Source: Blastomussa wellsi
Taxonomy: Eukaryota; Cnidaria; Anthozoa; Scleractinia; Plerogyridae
Assembly: GCA_947652115.1 (NCBI GenBank)
Contig: OX393566.1
Span: 15,428,494-15,492,493 of the forward strand
DNA: 64,000 nucleotides
Reading direction: 5' to 3'
Both the position numbers and the translations under genes were made by a program. Under the pieces are notes generated by a model that was given only the letters and a program-made list of their open reading frames with translations, was not told the DNA's origin and ran no database searches. How positions within the stretch are numbered: the stretch's first letter is position 1; the number at the start of each line of letters is the position of its first letter. Below are positions 14,301 to 22,400 of the stretch, in pieces.

Positions 14301-17300
14301 ACTATATCTTGGGCTAAATTTCAACTATGTCTGACAGTAGCGATGAAATGCCTTCCTCGACATCCATTTCGAGCGATGAACAATCCTCAAGAAGCGATTC
14401 TTCGCTGGAAATTTAGATAGTTGGACATATCCAACGGCCTTATGCGCGTTATGCGGATGAGCCGATCGCTCGTGACATTTGTTCACTTGCCGTCGATCTG
14501 TTGCTTTTGATCCGATCTTCTTGTTGCTTTTGAGTGAACTTCTCCTAGTCAGAGGACTATATCTTGGGCTAAATTTCAACTATGTCTGACAGTAGCGATG
14601 AAATGCCTTCCTCGACATCCATTTCGAGCGATGAACAATCCTCAAGAAGCGATTCTTCGCTGGAAATTTAGATAGTTGGACATATCCAACGGCCTTATGC
14701 GCGTTATGCGGATGAGCCGATCGCTCGTGACATTTGTTCACTTGCCGTCGATCTGTTTATTAATTCAGTCTTCCGACCTATTTTGCTTCACATTAGTTTC
14801 TAAAGGGCACTATATACTGTATTATTTGAAGGATTTTTTTCTTGAAACTGAAGCCATAACATCGGAGCCGCCATGCAGATGTATAGGGGTCAGACCTCTG
14901 AACGATTTTCCATTCGTAGTTTGACACCTCTGTAATGTTCAATATGTTTCGTACGCTCGGTTTGTTTTGGCTCATTTATATTTGCAAGATATGTTCAAGT
15001 TCTCATAACTAAGCTATCGAAGGGCAGGGTAAGACTGTCCTTGAAGATGTTGATAGCTTGCATTTGCTGTTTGTGATGCCAGTCGCAGCTATTAAAGTGC
15101 ACCTAACCCCAGAATATTTTTTTCAGTAAAATAAACCTTTGCACTAGTTCGAAACGAATTGCACCTTTCGTTTCTCCTTTTTACCCAATTCAGACTATTT
15201 ATAGCATTCAAAAGTTACGAAAAACTGTGCATCATTTGTTCCACGACCGAGTCATAAGGGGCGTGGGTCTATTCCTGATATGACGTAACAAACTGATTTG
15301 CATGCATGTTTACAAAGACTTGATGCGATGCAAATCAGTTTGTTACGTCATATCAGGAATAGACCCACGCCCCTTATGACTCGGTCGTGGAACAAGTGAT
15401 GCACAGTTTTTCGTAACTTTTGAATGCTATAAATAGTCAGAATTTGGTAAAAAGGAGAAACGAAAGGTGCAATGTGTTTCGAACTAGTGCAAAGGTTTAT
15501 TTTAGGGAAAAAAATATTTTGGGGTTAGGTGTACTTTAATAAATTGATACTGTCGCAAGATGTGGTTTATTATCATGGATATTTGTCTTAGTCCGGCTTC
15601 TCTGGAAACTGCTGTAGCTCTACTTCGAGAAAGCCATTCTGTGTCGTAGAGGGTGTGTTTCTTGCATTAATTTTATCAATTGTTTAGTCTTCTGAGCTCG
15701 GTGTTTAGGTATTGACCTCCTAATTTGTTCATTGTATTTTCTTGTTGGCACCAGATGATTCAAATGTAGATTAATTTTATATTTACCTCGCGCAAATCTG
15801 TTGACTGTGTTGCGTGTTGTGCATGCCACTATTTCAGAATATGTTTCCATTTTTTATGACAAAATTAATCTCGATTGCTTTCTGAAAAGAAATCAACTTT
15901 TGCGACTGTCTGCGTGTTTCACACCAGCACGTATACAGATTCACATAGCACAGGATGTTAACTAATAAACTCCACTTACTCTTCACCGCTTTCGTTCAGA
16001 CTGTTCAGTTATAGGCCATGTCTTTGGTACAACCGAATTTTTTGGATGGAACTGAGCCCTTAATAAGACGTTTTCCAATTCCACGGCTTCTTCAGAACCA
16101 TCACAGCGGAAACCTGGCTTGTGCTTGAAGCAGCTATTGTCGAAATGTGCCGAAGACAAACATGACTTGTTTGGCACGAAATCTTGACGGTGAATGCGCG
16201 CGAATCGAGTCCAGTTTTGCCCCACACTTTTCACCTTTGGGGAGTAATAGATCGAAATCTCTGGTGTGCCAGTTCTGTTGGCCACCAGCAGCACGATAAT
16301 TCATCCCTCCCTACTTCGCTCTCTTATCCACCATGGTGCTATCGTATTCAGAACCACCAACTGTGTCATTTCCTGTGTAATCTGAGCGTTTGGCCGAGCG
16401 CGAAACGGACCCATTTCAGCTTGGGAAATCCAAACTTTGAGGTTCCAAAAAACATCAAAGAATGCGCTTTTGATGGATTAAACCCGCAAATTTGAGTTAA
16501 TTAAGACACAAACGAGCGAATTGGTCAAAAAAAAAATTTAATTCATAGGCACTTTAAGGTATTCGTTTCCTTCACCACTTTTGTCGATCTTTTAGTATTT
16601 TCCGGATCTTTATCTTCAATCAGTTCCTCAATTCCTCAATATCGACAATCCATGCTCTTATAGGTCAGCAACTTTTAACATCGACCTACCGGAGGTCATC
16701 TTCAGATGTTGCATAACGAACACTTACGACGATTGTACGATGGGACCGGATGTTGGTAAGGAATTTCAATCATCAACCAGAATATGCTGTCAGTCTCGTT
16801 TGCTGTGTGAAGAATTTCTGCAGGTGGATGTGCAACATTTAACGTAACAACAAAACAACATGTTCAGTTGATAGATCCGCTGATTCTCAAAACTGAGGAA
16901 CAGTGAAAAAGATTGCAACTGCAGTGTTTTTTGTCAGATTGAAATTCTCTGAAAGAGAACATCTTAGGAAGGGGCTGGGTGATTTTGTCACACTTTTTTG
17001 TTGGCTTAGCCCCTGAGGAAGGTTTGTCTTGCAAACCGAAATATCGGATTAGCTGTTTTATCTATGTTGTTTATTTTTCATCTGTTTCACGTCAAGGATC
17101 AGTCTGCCGTTTACAACTAGCCTGCGAGCAGGCTATGGCTAGTCGGGGGCGGCTGGGCATTGCCTACCCTGACCCACCCCCGGAGCCTATTCACAGGCTA
17201 TTTTTTTGTTTGCTTTGTGAATAATTTACTGATCCAGGTCTAGAAGTGAACCGGCACTTCTCATCAGTTTGTTGCAGTGGTCTTGCAGATTTCAAAAACA

Positions 17301-19221
17301 AAAATTGCACACGACCAGTACCAAAAGAAAAATCACGCATGTTCAGTGAGCAGAAAAAATTCCTGTTATATGGAAAAAATATCATGCACACACATGGACC
17401 GATTAAAAATTTCCTGTGCATGAAAGGGTTTGAAAAAAATTTGCACCTGTAATTACCAACCCCCCTCCCCCTCCCCCTCAGAAGTCAAACGGTCCACCCT
17501 TAGTTCCTCTGACGTTTTTCTGTGATGCTCGCGGATTACCTCCCATAGGTTGATGTACGAAACACTTGACATCCTGGAGGTAGATATGGATGGATGTTTT
17601 TCTTCTTCAGCTTGAAATTGCCTGAAAAAATTTCTGCCTCTTGTAATGTTCGTGAAGTACCTTCCATTGGTCGCTAAAAATTGCCGCAGATGAAAGAAAA
17701 ATTTCTGTTTCATGTAACCGGTTAGCCCAAATTCCTCCTGAAAATCGAGGAATGTGACCTCCGGTAGGTAGATAAGCTTCGATAATCTGGATCTAGGAAT
17801 ATTTTAGGTGTAAAATCCTCTGTTGCAAAAGTAGAAAATAAATGGATTTCTTCATTTTACCTTTGTGAGTCGAGGAGCCAAAACGGGAAGGGGGTGGCTA
17901 GCCACCCATTACACCCCCCCCCCCGGATCCACCCCTGGGTGTATTTTAGCCGAGGGTAATTGACTGATCGATATTTTTAAAGCGAAAGACAAACCATGAA
18001 TTGCATTTATTTTTTGTCTGTGTTTTCACCCACCAAAAATTGTCGAAATAATAATATTTGTATGCGCATGGTGGCTTTCATTGGCTGATTTTATTTCACC
18101 TCTCAGAGGTGGATGTCGGAATTCTGCGAAATAAAACATAAGCGTGAACATGTGCGGAAAAACATGTTCTAATTGGCTATCAAATGAGTGTATCACAAGT
18201 TTGAAACAATGTCAAGCGACGTTTTGGACGAGCGCTCTTGGCGGTAAATAAATTTTTTGCCAACACAAATTTAATAAAATTTCAATTTCAGGCCTTCTAC
18301 ATTTTTCAAGGGGATAAAATTGAATGATTTTCAGAAAATTAATTTCAAACAAAGCCGAGACAGCCAGACAAAAGTCGCGCCAGTGTTGGCGGCTCGCTGG
18401 ACATAAAATTATCGTTACATTCGTTTTTATGCCGGGAATTCTGGTGTTTTATTCCGATGGTTTAGCAAAGCAAAGCCATTTTTTACAACTTATCTGCATA
18501 AGGGCTTAATATGTACAAGTAAATAGCCAATTAGAACATGTTTTTTACGCATGCGCGTGTTCACACTTAGATGTAAACCGACGGTAAGTATTTCACCGTC
18601 CTTTTACAGCACACCGTTTTCCACTCAGCAAGTTCAAAATCGACACAAAATGAAAATCGACAAAATTTCTAGCCTTAGGTACGGCTACACGTAGGGTACT
18701 AAAAATTCCTAGTCTAATAACGAATCATTTAGACTGTAAAATTGCTATGGCGTGACTTCCGGTTACGGATGTTTGCCGAACATTGTTTATGAAGATGACC
18801 TCCTGTAGGTCGATGTTATTTTTTGCAGACCGTGAATATAAGACATTGCTCTTGGAAATCATGCATTGCGTGTGCAACCTACAGATTATTCACTAATCTG
18901 CTAGCAGATTAGTGAATAATCTGTAGGTTGCGCTGTTTCCCAGAATTAACTGTAGGCTCTTAGCCAGTGAGAACGCAAGTGGCGACCACAATGTATAATA
19001 ATTCTGTTTATATGAATGGCTAACATTGGATAATGGTAAAAAAATGTAAAAATATTTGTTCACGGTTCGAGTGTCCTCACCGTATAAAAATAAATAAACG
19101 TTACCTGGAAAACTTCTGAGGAGCTTGGTTCATCACTGTCTTCTAATTGGCTATGTAATGAAAATCCATGTTCAAAAACAGCTCTCAAAGAAATAGCCTC
19201 GTCAACACACTCGGCCGCCAT
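937..19221 (-). CDS. IGBP1: Immunoglobulin-binding protein 1 / TAP42-like phosphatase regulator (N-terminal 182 residues, six exons)
   Basis: IGBP1 (alpha4, yeast Tap42) binds the catalytic subunits of PP2A-type phosphatases and acts in TOR signalling; that is family knowledge. Six exons join in phase: 19105-19221, 8266-8378, 4317-4401, 2307-2360, 1302-1433 and 937-981 (546 nt, 182 codons). The peptide follows the animal family along its length: a MAAE start, then [69 protein letters not shown] and [14 protein letters not shown]. Human IGBP1 is about 340 residues, so the C-terminal half, including the PAFILTR/VFGAGYPSLPTMTV region, must lie beyond the left edge. All junctions are GT-AG. Intron 1 is 10.7 kb and transposon-rich. 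The start codon is 111 bp from the FMC1 start on the opposite strand. Confidence 0.9.
1302..1433 (-). CDS. IGBP1: IGBP1 exon 5
   Basis: Acceptor ttgcaaag, donor gtaaga, 44 codons. The segment [20 protein letters not shown] is the highly charged helix conserved in IGBP1 (human MASQRQAKIQRYKQKKELE). Confidence 0.9.
1434..2306. other. IGBP1 intron 5, no feature recognised
   Basis: A 101-codon plus-strand ORF at 1688-1993 is present but shows no family resemblance and includes a T-run; it is treated as chance. The interval 1790-1880 is GT-rich. Confidence 0.5.
2307..2360 (-). CDS. IGBP1: IGBP1 exon 4
   Basis: A 54 bp exon (acceptor gccgtag, donor gtgagt) encoding [18 protein letters not shown], both ends in phase 0. 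It matches the human HFINYLTQCHCYHV segment. Confidence 0.88.
2815..3045 (+). mobile_element. 3' tail of a LINE with TAC-repeat end
   Basis: An AT-rich 3'-UTR-like stretch ends in GTTGAAATAAAGATTACTAC with four to five TAC units. An AATAAA-like signal followed by a short tandem tail is typical of CR1/L2-type LINE ends. No coding part remains. Confidence 0.45.
3715..3815. mobile_element. Degenerate copy of the foldback MITE found at 5298-5460
   Basis: The inner segment with GTCTCATTTTGATTATCATA and ATCTGAAACAAAGGGA matches the centre of the 5.3 kb palindrome, while the outer arms (TTTAAGTTTATCTTTGGCTT) are diverged. Confidence 0.5.
4120..4260 (+). mobile_element. Terminal remnant of a Penelope-like element with a decayed hammerhead-like core
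   Basis: The sequence CTCTGATGATGAGTTGTGCC, then CTGGATGTCGAAACATT, has the spacing of a hammerhead core (CTGATGA, stem II, GAAAC). It is followed by ACAGTCCTTTTCAGAGC, a tail that also appears in the minus-strand copy near 37.8 kb. The palindromic stem III (normally ACGT) is changed to ACAT, so activity is unlikely. Assignment to a Penelope-like element is by resemblance to the other ends in this window. Confidence 0.45.
4317..4401 (-). CDS. IGBP1: IGBP1 exon 3
   Basis: Acceptor ttttgacag, donor gtatga. After the single base that finishes the Arg codon it reads [20 protein letters not shown] then MTTLNIAK, matching the human YLLVPAFQGALTMKQV region. Confidence 0.9.
4560..4800 (+). mobile_element. 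LINE-like 3' tail with ACATT-repeat end
   Basis: The stretch ends in TTTAAATAAAGTTGTACATT followed by TTACATTACATTACAT, an AATAAA-like signal with a short tandem tail. No coding domain is visible. Confidence 0.4.
5298..5460. mobile_element. Foldback MITE, near-perfect 163 bp palindrome
   Basis: The left arm ATATGTTGTGGTTTAAATTT runs through CTTGGTTTAAAATTTTTTAA; the right arm is its reverse complement, ending CCACAACATAT. The centre also pairs (CCCTTTGTCTCA with TGAAACAAAGGG). A half copy is at 59306-59355 and a diverged one at 3715-3815. Confidence 0.8.
5913..6044. mobile_element. Foldback MITE, 132 bp inverted repeat
   Basis: CATAGAAAGTGC at the left end and GCACTTTCTATG at the right end are exact complements, and pairing continues inward through TTATTCAC..GCAAAACTTTGGAAAAC. 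No coding sequence. Confidence 0.75.
6288..6416. mobile_element. Foldback MITE, family of 39512-39629
   Basis: Ends TTACTAACCTAGC and GCTAGGTTAGTAA are exact inverted repeats, and inside them CTGGGGAATATTGGCC pairs with GGCCAATATTCCCCAG. A related copy lies in the POU-gene intron at 39512-39629. Confidence 0.75.
6417..7389. other. IGBP1 intron 2 segment, no feature recognised
   Basis: ORFs of 104 and 140 codons occur here but lack codon bias, motifs or splice context that I can recognise. No repeat family was identified. Confidence 0.4.
7390..7520 (+). mobile_element. Probable diverged tRNA-derived SINE head
   Basis: TGGCCTAGTGGTTAGGGTGC resembles a Pol III A box, and GGTCCCGAATTCAACTCC about 85 bp later resembles a B box (GGTTCGAATCC). 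The spacing is longer than in a tRNA, so the call is tentative. Confidence 0.4.
8266..8378 (-). CDS. IGBP1: IGBP1 exon 2
   Basis: Acceptor ttttttgcag, donor gtgggt. It encodes [20 protein letters not shown] then [17 protein letters not shown], with AG of an Arg codon completed by exon 3. It aligns with the human helix containing LLEKAAEMLSQLDLFSRNED. Confidence 0.9.
8379..9379. other. IGBP1 intron 1, proximal part; no feature recognised
   Basis: A 102-codon plus ORF (8896-9204) overlaps a 71-codon minus ORF; neither resembles a known family. Nothing else stands out. Confidence 0.4.
9405..9640. repeat. Two-unit GC-rich direct repeat, period about 120 bp
   Basis: The block GGAGTACAGATCAGGTGGTA followed by GGGG.TAGCCACC occurs at about 9424 and 9545. 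The flanks are rich in GGGG and CCCC tracts, unlike the AT-rich surroundings. Confidence 0.6.
9956..10005 (-). ncRNA. Hammerhead ribozyme candidate with complete core, at the 3' end of a Penelope-like element
   Basis: On the minus strand the order is: stem I strand AGTTGC (10005-10000); core CTGATGA (9999-9993); stem II TGCTT/AAGCA closing loop GGCACG; GAA; stem III ACTC/GAGT with a one-base loop; cleavage base A after GTA; second stem I strand GCAATT (9961-9956). Stem I gives six pairs, one of them G-U. All conserved core positions are present. The site is 97 bp past the stop codon of the Penelope-like ORF at 10102. Hammerheads are known in Penelope-like elements. Self-cleavage here is inferred; the very short stem III may need a dimer. 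Confidence 0.7.
10102..11172 (-). mobile_element. Penelope-like element, 5'-truncated: reverse transcriptase tail plus GIY-YIG endonuclease
   Basis: The minus frame is open from about 11172 to the stop at 10102. It starts inside the reverse transcriptase thumb side ([20 protein letters not shown], then [20 protein letters not shown]), continues with [20 protein letters not shown], and has a zinc-finger-like segment [15 protein letters not shown] before a GIY-YIG nuclease domain ([20 protein letters not shown], with N-E-W following). Penelope-like elements use such a protein to copy themselves into chromosomes. The methionine at 10962 is internal and is not a real start. The YxDD catalytic box and everything upstream are missing, so this copy is dead. 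The 3' flank carries the hammerhead at 9956-10005. Confidence 0.85.
11175..13634. other. IGBP1 intron 1, middle part; no gene recognised
   Basis: A G-run and GC-rich patch at 12460-12580 is present. 11925-12030 holds CGTAAACG and TATAAGCCGCACTTATAAG, resembling the end of the transposon remnant at 50398. The remainder shows no recognised coding or repeat signal. Confidence 0.4.
13788..13923. mobile_element. Foldback MITE, 136 bp inverted repeat
   Basis: CAATTATTGGAT..GATTTTTGTGATATC at the left pairs with GATATCACAAAAACC..AATCTAATAATTG at the right; inner blocks GGAATAATCAAGG and CCTTGATTATTCC also pair around GTTATCAGCC/GGCTGATAAC. Confidence 0.75.
14265..14757. repeat. Direct tandem duplication, period 255 bp, with a repeated Ser/Asp-rich mini-ORF
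   Basis: The unit starting CTTGTTGCTTTTGAGTGAAC occurs at 14265 and again at 14520, and identity continues to about 14757. Each unit contains an ATG (14325 and 14580) opening [20 protein letters not shown] then SRSDSSLEI and a TAG stop, followed by a readable frame with [18 protein letters not shown]. The acidic Ser-rich start followed by a Y-x-x-EP motif resembles the N-terminus of P2X7-C-like proteins often seen in cnidarian repeats; that resemblance is tentative. Confidence 0.7.
15096..15535. mobile_element. 440 bp palindromic MITE with TTAA flanks
   Basis: Two arms of about 210 bp are near-identical inverted repeats around a short centre near 15315 (GCATGTTTACAAAGACTTGA). Examples: CATATCAGGAATAGACCCAC at the right arm is the complement of GTGGGTCTATTCCTGATATG at the left. 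The ends AGTGCACCTAACCCC and GGGGTTAGGTGTACT abut TTAA at 15092-15095 and 15536-15539. It has no ORF of note. Confidence 0.85.
15983..16294 (-). pseudogene. Broken THAP zinc-finger domain
   Basis: The minus frame reads [20 protein letters not shown], then [38 protein letters not shown]. This follows the THAP pattern (a C2CH zinc finger that binds DNA and is found in P-type transposases): the W-x-x-F-x-x-IHR block, P-N-K-S and the A-H-F end. The usual C-S-A-H-F is S-S-A-H-F, so a zinc ligand is lost, and the first Cys pair is in another frame (TGCTGC at about 16292), implying a frameshift. It lies inside the TTAA-flanked element at 14059-16553 and is probably its captured or original coding part. 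Confidence 0.65.
16650..16715 (-). mobile_element. Penelope-like end remnant, hammerhead-like with altered core
   Basis: On the minus strand CTGAAGA is followed by a perfect five-pair stem GACCT/AGGTC around CCGGT, as in stem II, but then GATG replaces the required GAAA. Related blocks (TGACCTCC.GTAGGT) occur near 17750 and 18793. Confidence 0.4.
17001..17055 (+). ncRNA. Hammerhead ribozyme candidate with complete core (orphan)
   Basis: The plus strand has core CTGAGGA (17013-17019), stem II GGTTTG/CAAACC, GAA, then ATAT as a two-pair palindromic stem III, cleavage base C, and a stem I of GG/CC plus four further pairs including G-U (CTTAG with GATTAG). All conserved hammerhead positions are filled. 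The ATAT palindrome would pair only in a dimer. No protein-coding part of an element is left nearby, so this looks like a solo Penelope-like terminal sequence. Confidence 0.6.
17062..18873. other. IGBP1 intron 1, distal part; short GC-rich repeats only
   Basis: At 17117-17220 a GC-rich block AGCCTGCGAGCAGGCT is followed by GGGGGCGGCTGGGC. At 17875-17945 a C-run lies beside CCACCCATTACACCCC. ORFs of 61-86 codons have no recognisable similarity. Confidence 0.4.
18874..18931. repeat. Perfect 58 bp palindrome
   Basis: Two 29-base arms with no mismatch and no spacer, centred between 18902 and 18903 (CTGCT/AGCAG). The arm begins GCAACCTACAGATTATTCAC. It lies 175 bp downstream of IGBP1 exon 1 inside intron 1. 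Confidence 0.9.
19105..19221 (-). CDS. IGBP1: IGBP1 exon 1 (start codon, 39 codons)
   Basis: The ATG sits in ACATGGCGGCC and the exon reads [20 protein letters not shown], then [19 protein letters not shown]. It ends in CAG followed by donor gtaacg, phase 0. The human protein also starts MAAE and has an acidic stretch before the conserved K-V block. Confidence 0.88.
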
Positions 19222-19332
19222 GTTTAATTTGAGTTGACACTAAGTCTTGGACACAATGTGCTGGTTAAATGACCAACGATCGCCGACCGAAGTAAGCCGC
19301 TGTAATAGAATGTGACGTCTCAGAAAATAGCA
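19222..19332. promoter_or_regulatory. Bidirectional promoter between IGBP1 and FMC1
   Basis: Only 111 bp separate the two divergent start codons. The IGBP1 start lies in ACATGGCGGC, which resembles the YY1 motif often found overlapping starts. TGACGTCT at 19313-19320, 13 bp before the FMC1 ATG, resembles a CRE/ATF site. There is no TATA box. Sharing of one promoter is inferred from the spacing. Confidence 0.7.
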
Positions 19333-19401
19333 ATGGTGTCTCCTCGTTTGCAAGTTCTTAGAAAAATCTTAAAGGAGTTGAAAGTTTTATCACCACTTAA
19401 G
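19333..19401 (+). CDS. FMC1: FMC1 exon 1
   Basis: 23 codons from ATG in AGCAATGGTG to AAG, donor gtaagg. The amphipathic helix VLRKILKELKVLS is visible. Confidence 0.9.
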
Positions 19402-22400
19402 GTAAGGAATGAGTTCAAAGTGAGTATTTATATATTGTCTTATTCCTCGTCCTTCCAAATGCCCCGACACATGCATTTTGTATATCGTATTTAACAAATA
19501 GACGTGAGCTTGTTGTGGTACGTCGACGAAATTTCTTCATCACATTGTCAAATTTGGTGTTGGCTCACGGCCATACTGGAAAGTTCGTATGCTACGCCGA
19601 AGATCTTCGGCGTGGAACAAGCGATGTACGCCAACTTTTGGCGTATTTCCAAGGGCTTTTGTCTCACTGGCGTAGACTGGCGTGGCGTAAATCTGAAGCA
19701 TTGTAAAATAATTTGATGTAATGTTTTGTTAAAAAAAAATGCCAAAAAGAAAGACTTATAAAGGTTCGTACTTCTGGCTGTCCTCCACGAGAGAGTTACG
19801 TGACACTTCAAGTAGTCCGAAATAAAGGGTATGCTACCTGCTGCTGATCTAAGGACTGTGAGCACACCATGACCAGAGCCTTAGACCGCTTTTTTTCCCG
19901 GGCTTTTTTGTTTATGTATCAGGCCATCAGGGTTGTTTTAAGCTACTTTCCATATTTTACTTTAATTTGAGAGAATAGTGAGATAATGGACGACCAGAAC
20001 GGTGGCGGTGCCGGGTGGGGTTTTCTGCTTAACTATCCACCCTCATCTCACCTCATCAGTCTCATTTTGGTGACGAAGTAGAGCGACTTTATTTAGCCTT
20101 TGTAAAAACGCCGTCTACCTTTCAGTGGTAAGTGATCAAACTAAAGGCAAATAACATAAGAGAACTAGCAGTATCTAATTGTGTAGTATGACGCAGGTTA
20201 AAAAGGATAACTTTCTTAAATTGAAAACTTGAAATCTGAAAACGAGAGTAACTTTCTGCGCCACAAAAAGTGACTTTCGTATAACATAGTACCTTTAAAG
20301 TCAAGGAAAGAACCTGTCGAAATGTCTTAAATTACATGTTCTTCTGGTAACAGGTAACTTAGTTATAACAATTCTTCATATTTCAGCCCCTTATGTTCAA
20401 ACTCCGAATCAAACAGTAAACATCCATACAGCTTCAATCATCTGACTCAGGTTTATTCGCCCATTAACCTCTACTTTTCCAGACGAAACAAGCATAACAA
20501 AAACCTGTTACGAACTCGACTTACACTTCACAAATTGATCTTCGAGCACGTGCTTTTCTTTCCCTCGCTAGAGGGGGGTACAACAATTCATGCAATGTCT
20601 ACGTCACATCCGGTCTCAAATACGATCACACAATCACATCCGGTTTCCTACTCTTAACAGTTCACAGTTCAGAAATAATGGCACAAAAATCTCTCTGAAA
20701 CAAAACAGTTTAATTAAAATGTTCAGCTTTCGACACCTTGTGAGTCATTTGCTTGTGCCGGCAGAGCTCTCTAGTCACACGCATTGAGCGCGAGACGCGC
20801 AAACGAATTCAACATTACACTCTCAAGCTGAAAACTACTAGCTCTCACGGTTCCTTGCTGTTTTATTTAAGTACCTACATAATAAACTATTTTTTTGCGC
20901 ATTTCTCTGATCAGTGGGTTTAATGACTATTGACATGTTCACTGATGCTGACCACAGACCGTTAATGTGGACTCTCCACACACGATGGCGGATTCCAGTT
21001 CAGAATTGGACTCTAACTCTCCTGTCGTGAAGAAGACCAAATATGCAGGAGTGGCAAAATACAAAAGCAAGTTCAACATAGGCTGGATAGTGTTCAAAGT
21101 ATCCTTTTCTTGAAGAAATGAAGGAAAACACGCCTTAGCTACTTTAATTTTTCAAAATTTTCTTGGGGGCATGCCCCTTGACCCCCCTAGGAACGTGACG
21201 GCAATAGATATTGTGGCCTCAAGATCAGTGCATGCTAGTAACAAGTTCAATCAGGGTCAACTGAAAATGCCTGCTTTTGTATTAAATTGTTCCTTGAAGT
21301 TGACACAGTAGACCCATCTACTTATTTTATGTTTCGCTTTCTCCCTAATTTTTTCTGCGCTCCCACATTGCATCAACAATTCAAAAAATAACATTTCTGA
21401 AGCTGATATTTTAAGGAATTATGGAGTATTTTCATGGTGCTCCTGCTCCTAAATGAATGTGGGGCCCCTCTTTTTTATTACAAAATTTAAATTTCTTTAA
21501 GATGAGCAACTAATACGCAAAGTTTGTACGGAAATCTGTTGTCAGTTCTATTGTGATGGAGTGACCTTCGTTATTGATTTGTATCAATTATTACCGGTTT
21601 TGACTTTTAGAACAATCAAAGTCAATCGATATCAATCAAAAATTGATATTTAATAAAAAATTGTGAATATATCAATTGGTATTGATTACTGACAGAAATC
21701 GATAACAATTAATTATTGATATGTATTGGTTACTACCAGATTGATTTTTATCGATTTTTGTCTGTTTAGTTGTTTATGGATTGTTCAATGGTAAGTGTTG
21801 ACAAAACAAACTGTAATGACGTATCCAGTGAATGCATTGTTTAGTAACATTACTATTCTCCAAAGTGAAAAATCATTGCAGTGTAAAAAATTCAGGCCTT
21901 CAATGGTATTCAAACCCGGTGACCTTCGCAAATGCCGGTGCAGTGCTCTACCAACTGAGCTATAAAGCCACACATTATAATATATGAACTGTGGATGAAG
22001 ATAAAAGTAAGAAGTGATTATCGCAGTGAATTTTCAATAATTTTAAGCAATTGGAATAAAGAAGCCTGAAAAAATTCAGGGCTTCATTCAGGCTTTTTAT
22101 ATGCTTTGTCATTTCACTCCTCACAGGAAAATGTGAACTCAATAAAGGTACCTCGCTCCCAATGTTTGGCTTCATAGCTCAGTCGGTAGAGCATTGCACC
22201 GATATTCGTGGAGGTCACAGGCTCAAATCCCATTGAAGCCCTGGATTTTTCAGGCTTCTTTATTCCAATTTCTAAAATTGGAAATTCACTGTGATGATCA
22301 TTTTTCACTTGAATCCTTTTTTTTTCGACATCCACAGTTCGTGTATGAATTATTTTGCATGCTTCACATCATTACAATTCTCTTTCACACCAAATTAATA

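Larger units (their letters stand above)
14059..16553. mobile_element. TTAA-flanked 2.5 kb composite DNA transposon with inverted ends
   Basis: TTAA at 14055-14058 precedes AGTGCCTATGAAGTAAAAAA, and the inverse TTCATAGGCACT precedes TTAA at 16554-16557. The imperfect inverted ends are about 30 bp. Inside are a direct duplication (14265-14757), a nested palindromic MITE with its own TTAA sites (15096-15535) and a broken THAP-domain ORF on the minus strand. The left end carries a short plus-strand Ser/Asp-rich ORF. TTAA target sites are typical of piggyBac-type insertion, but THAP domains are typical of P-type transposases, so the superfamily is unsettled. Confidence 0.6.

Noticed and set aside
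22168..22242. Possible tRNA gene (perfect acceptor and D arm)
   Set aside because: The anticodon stem does not pair and the sequence continues into a SINE tail shared with two neighbouring copies.
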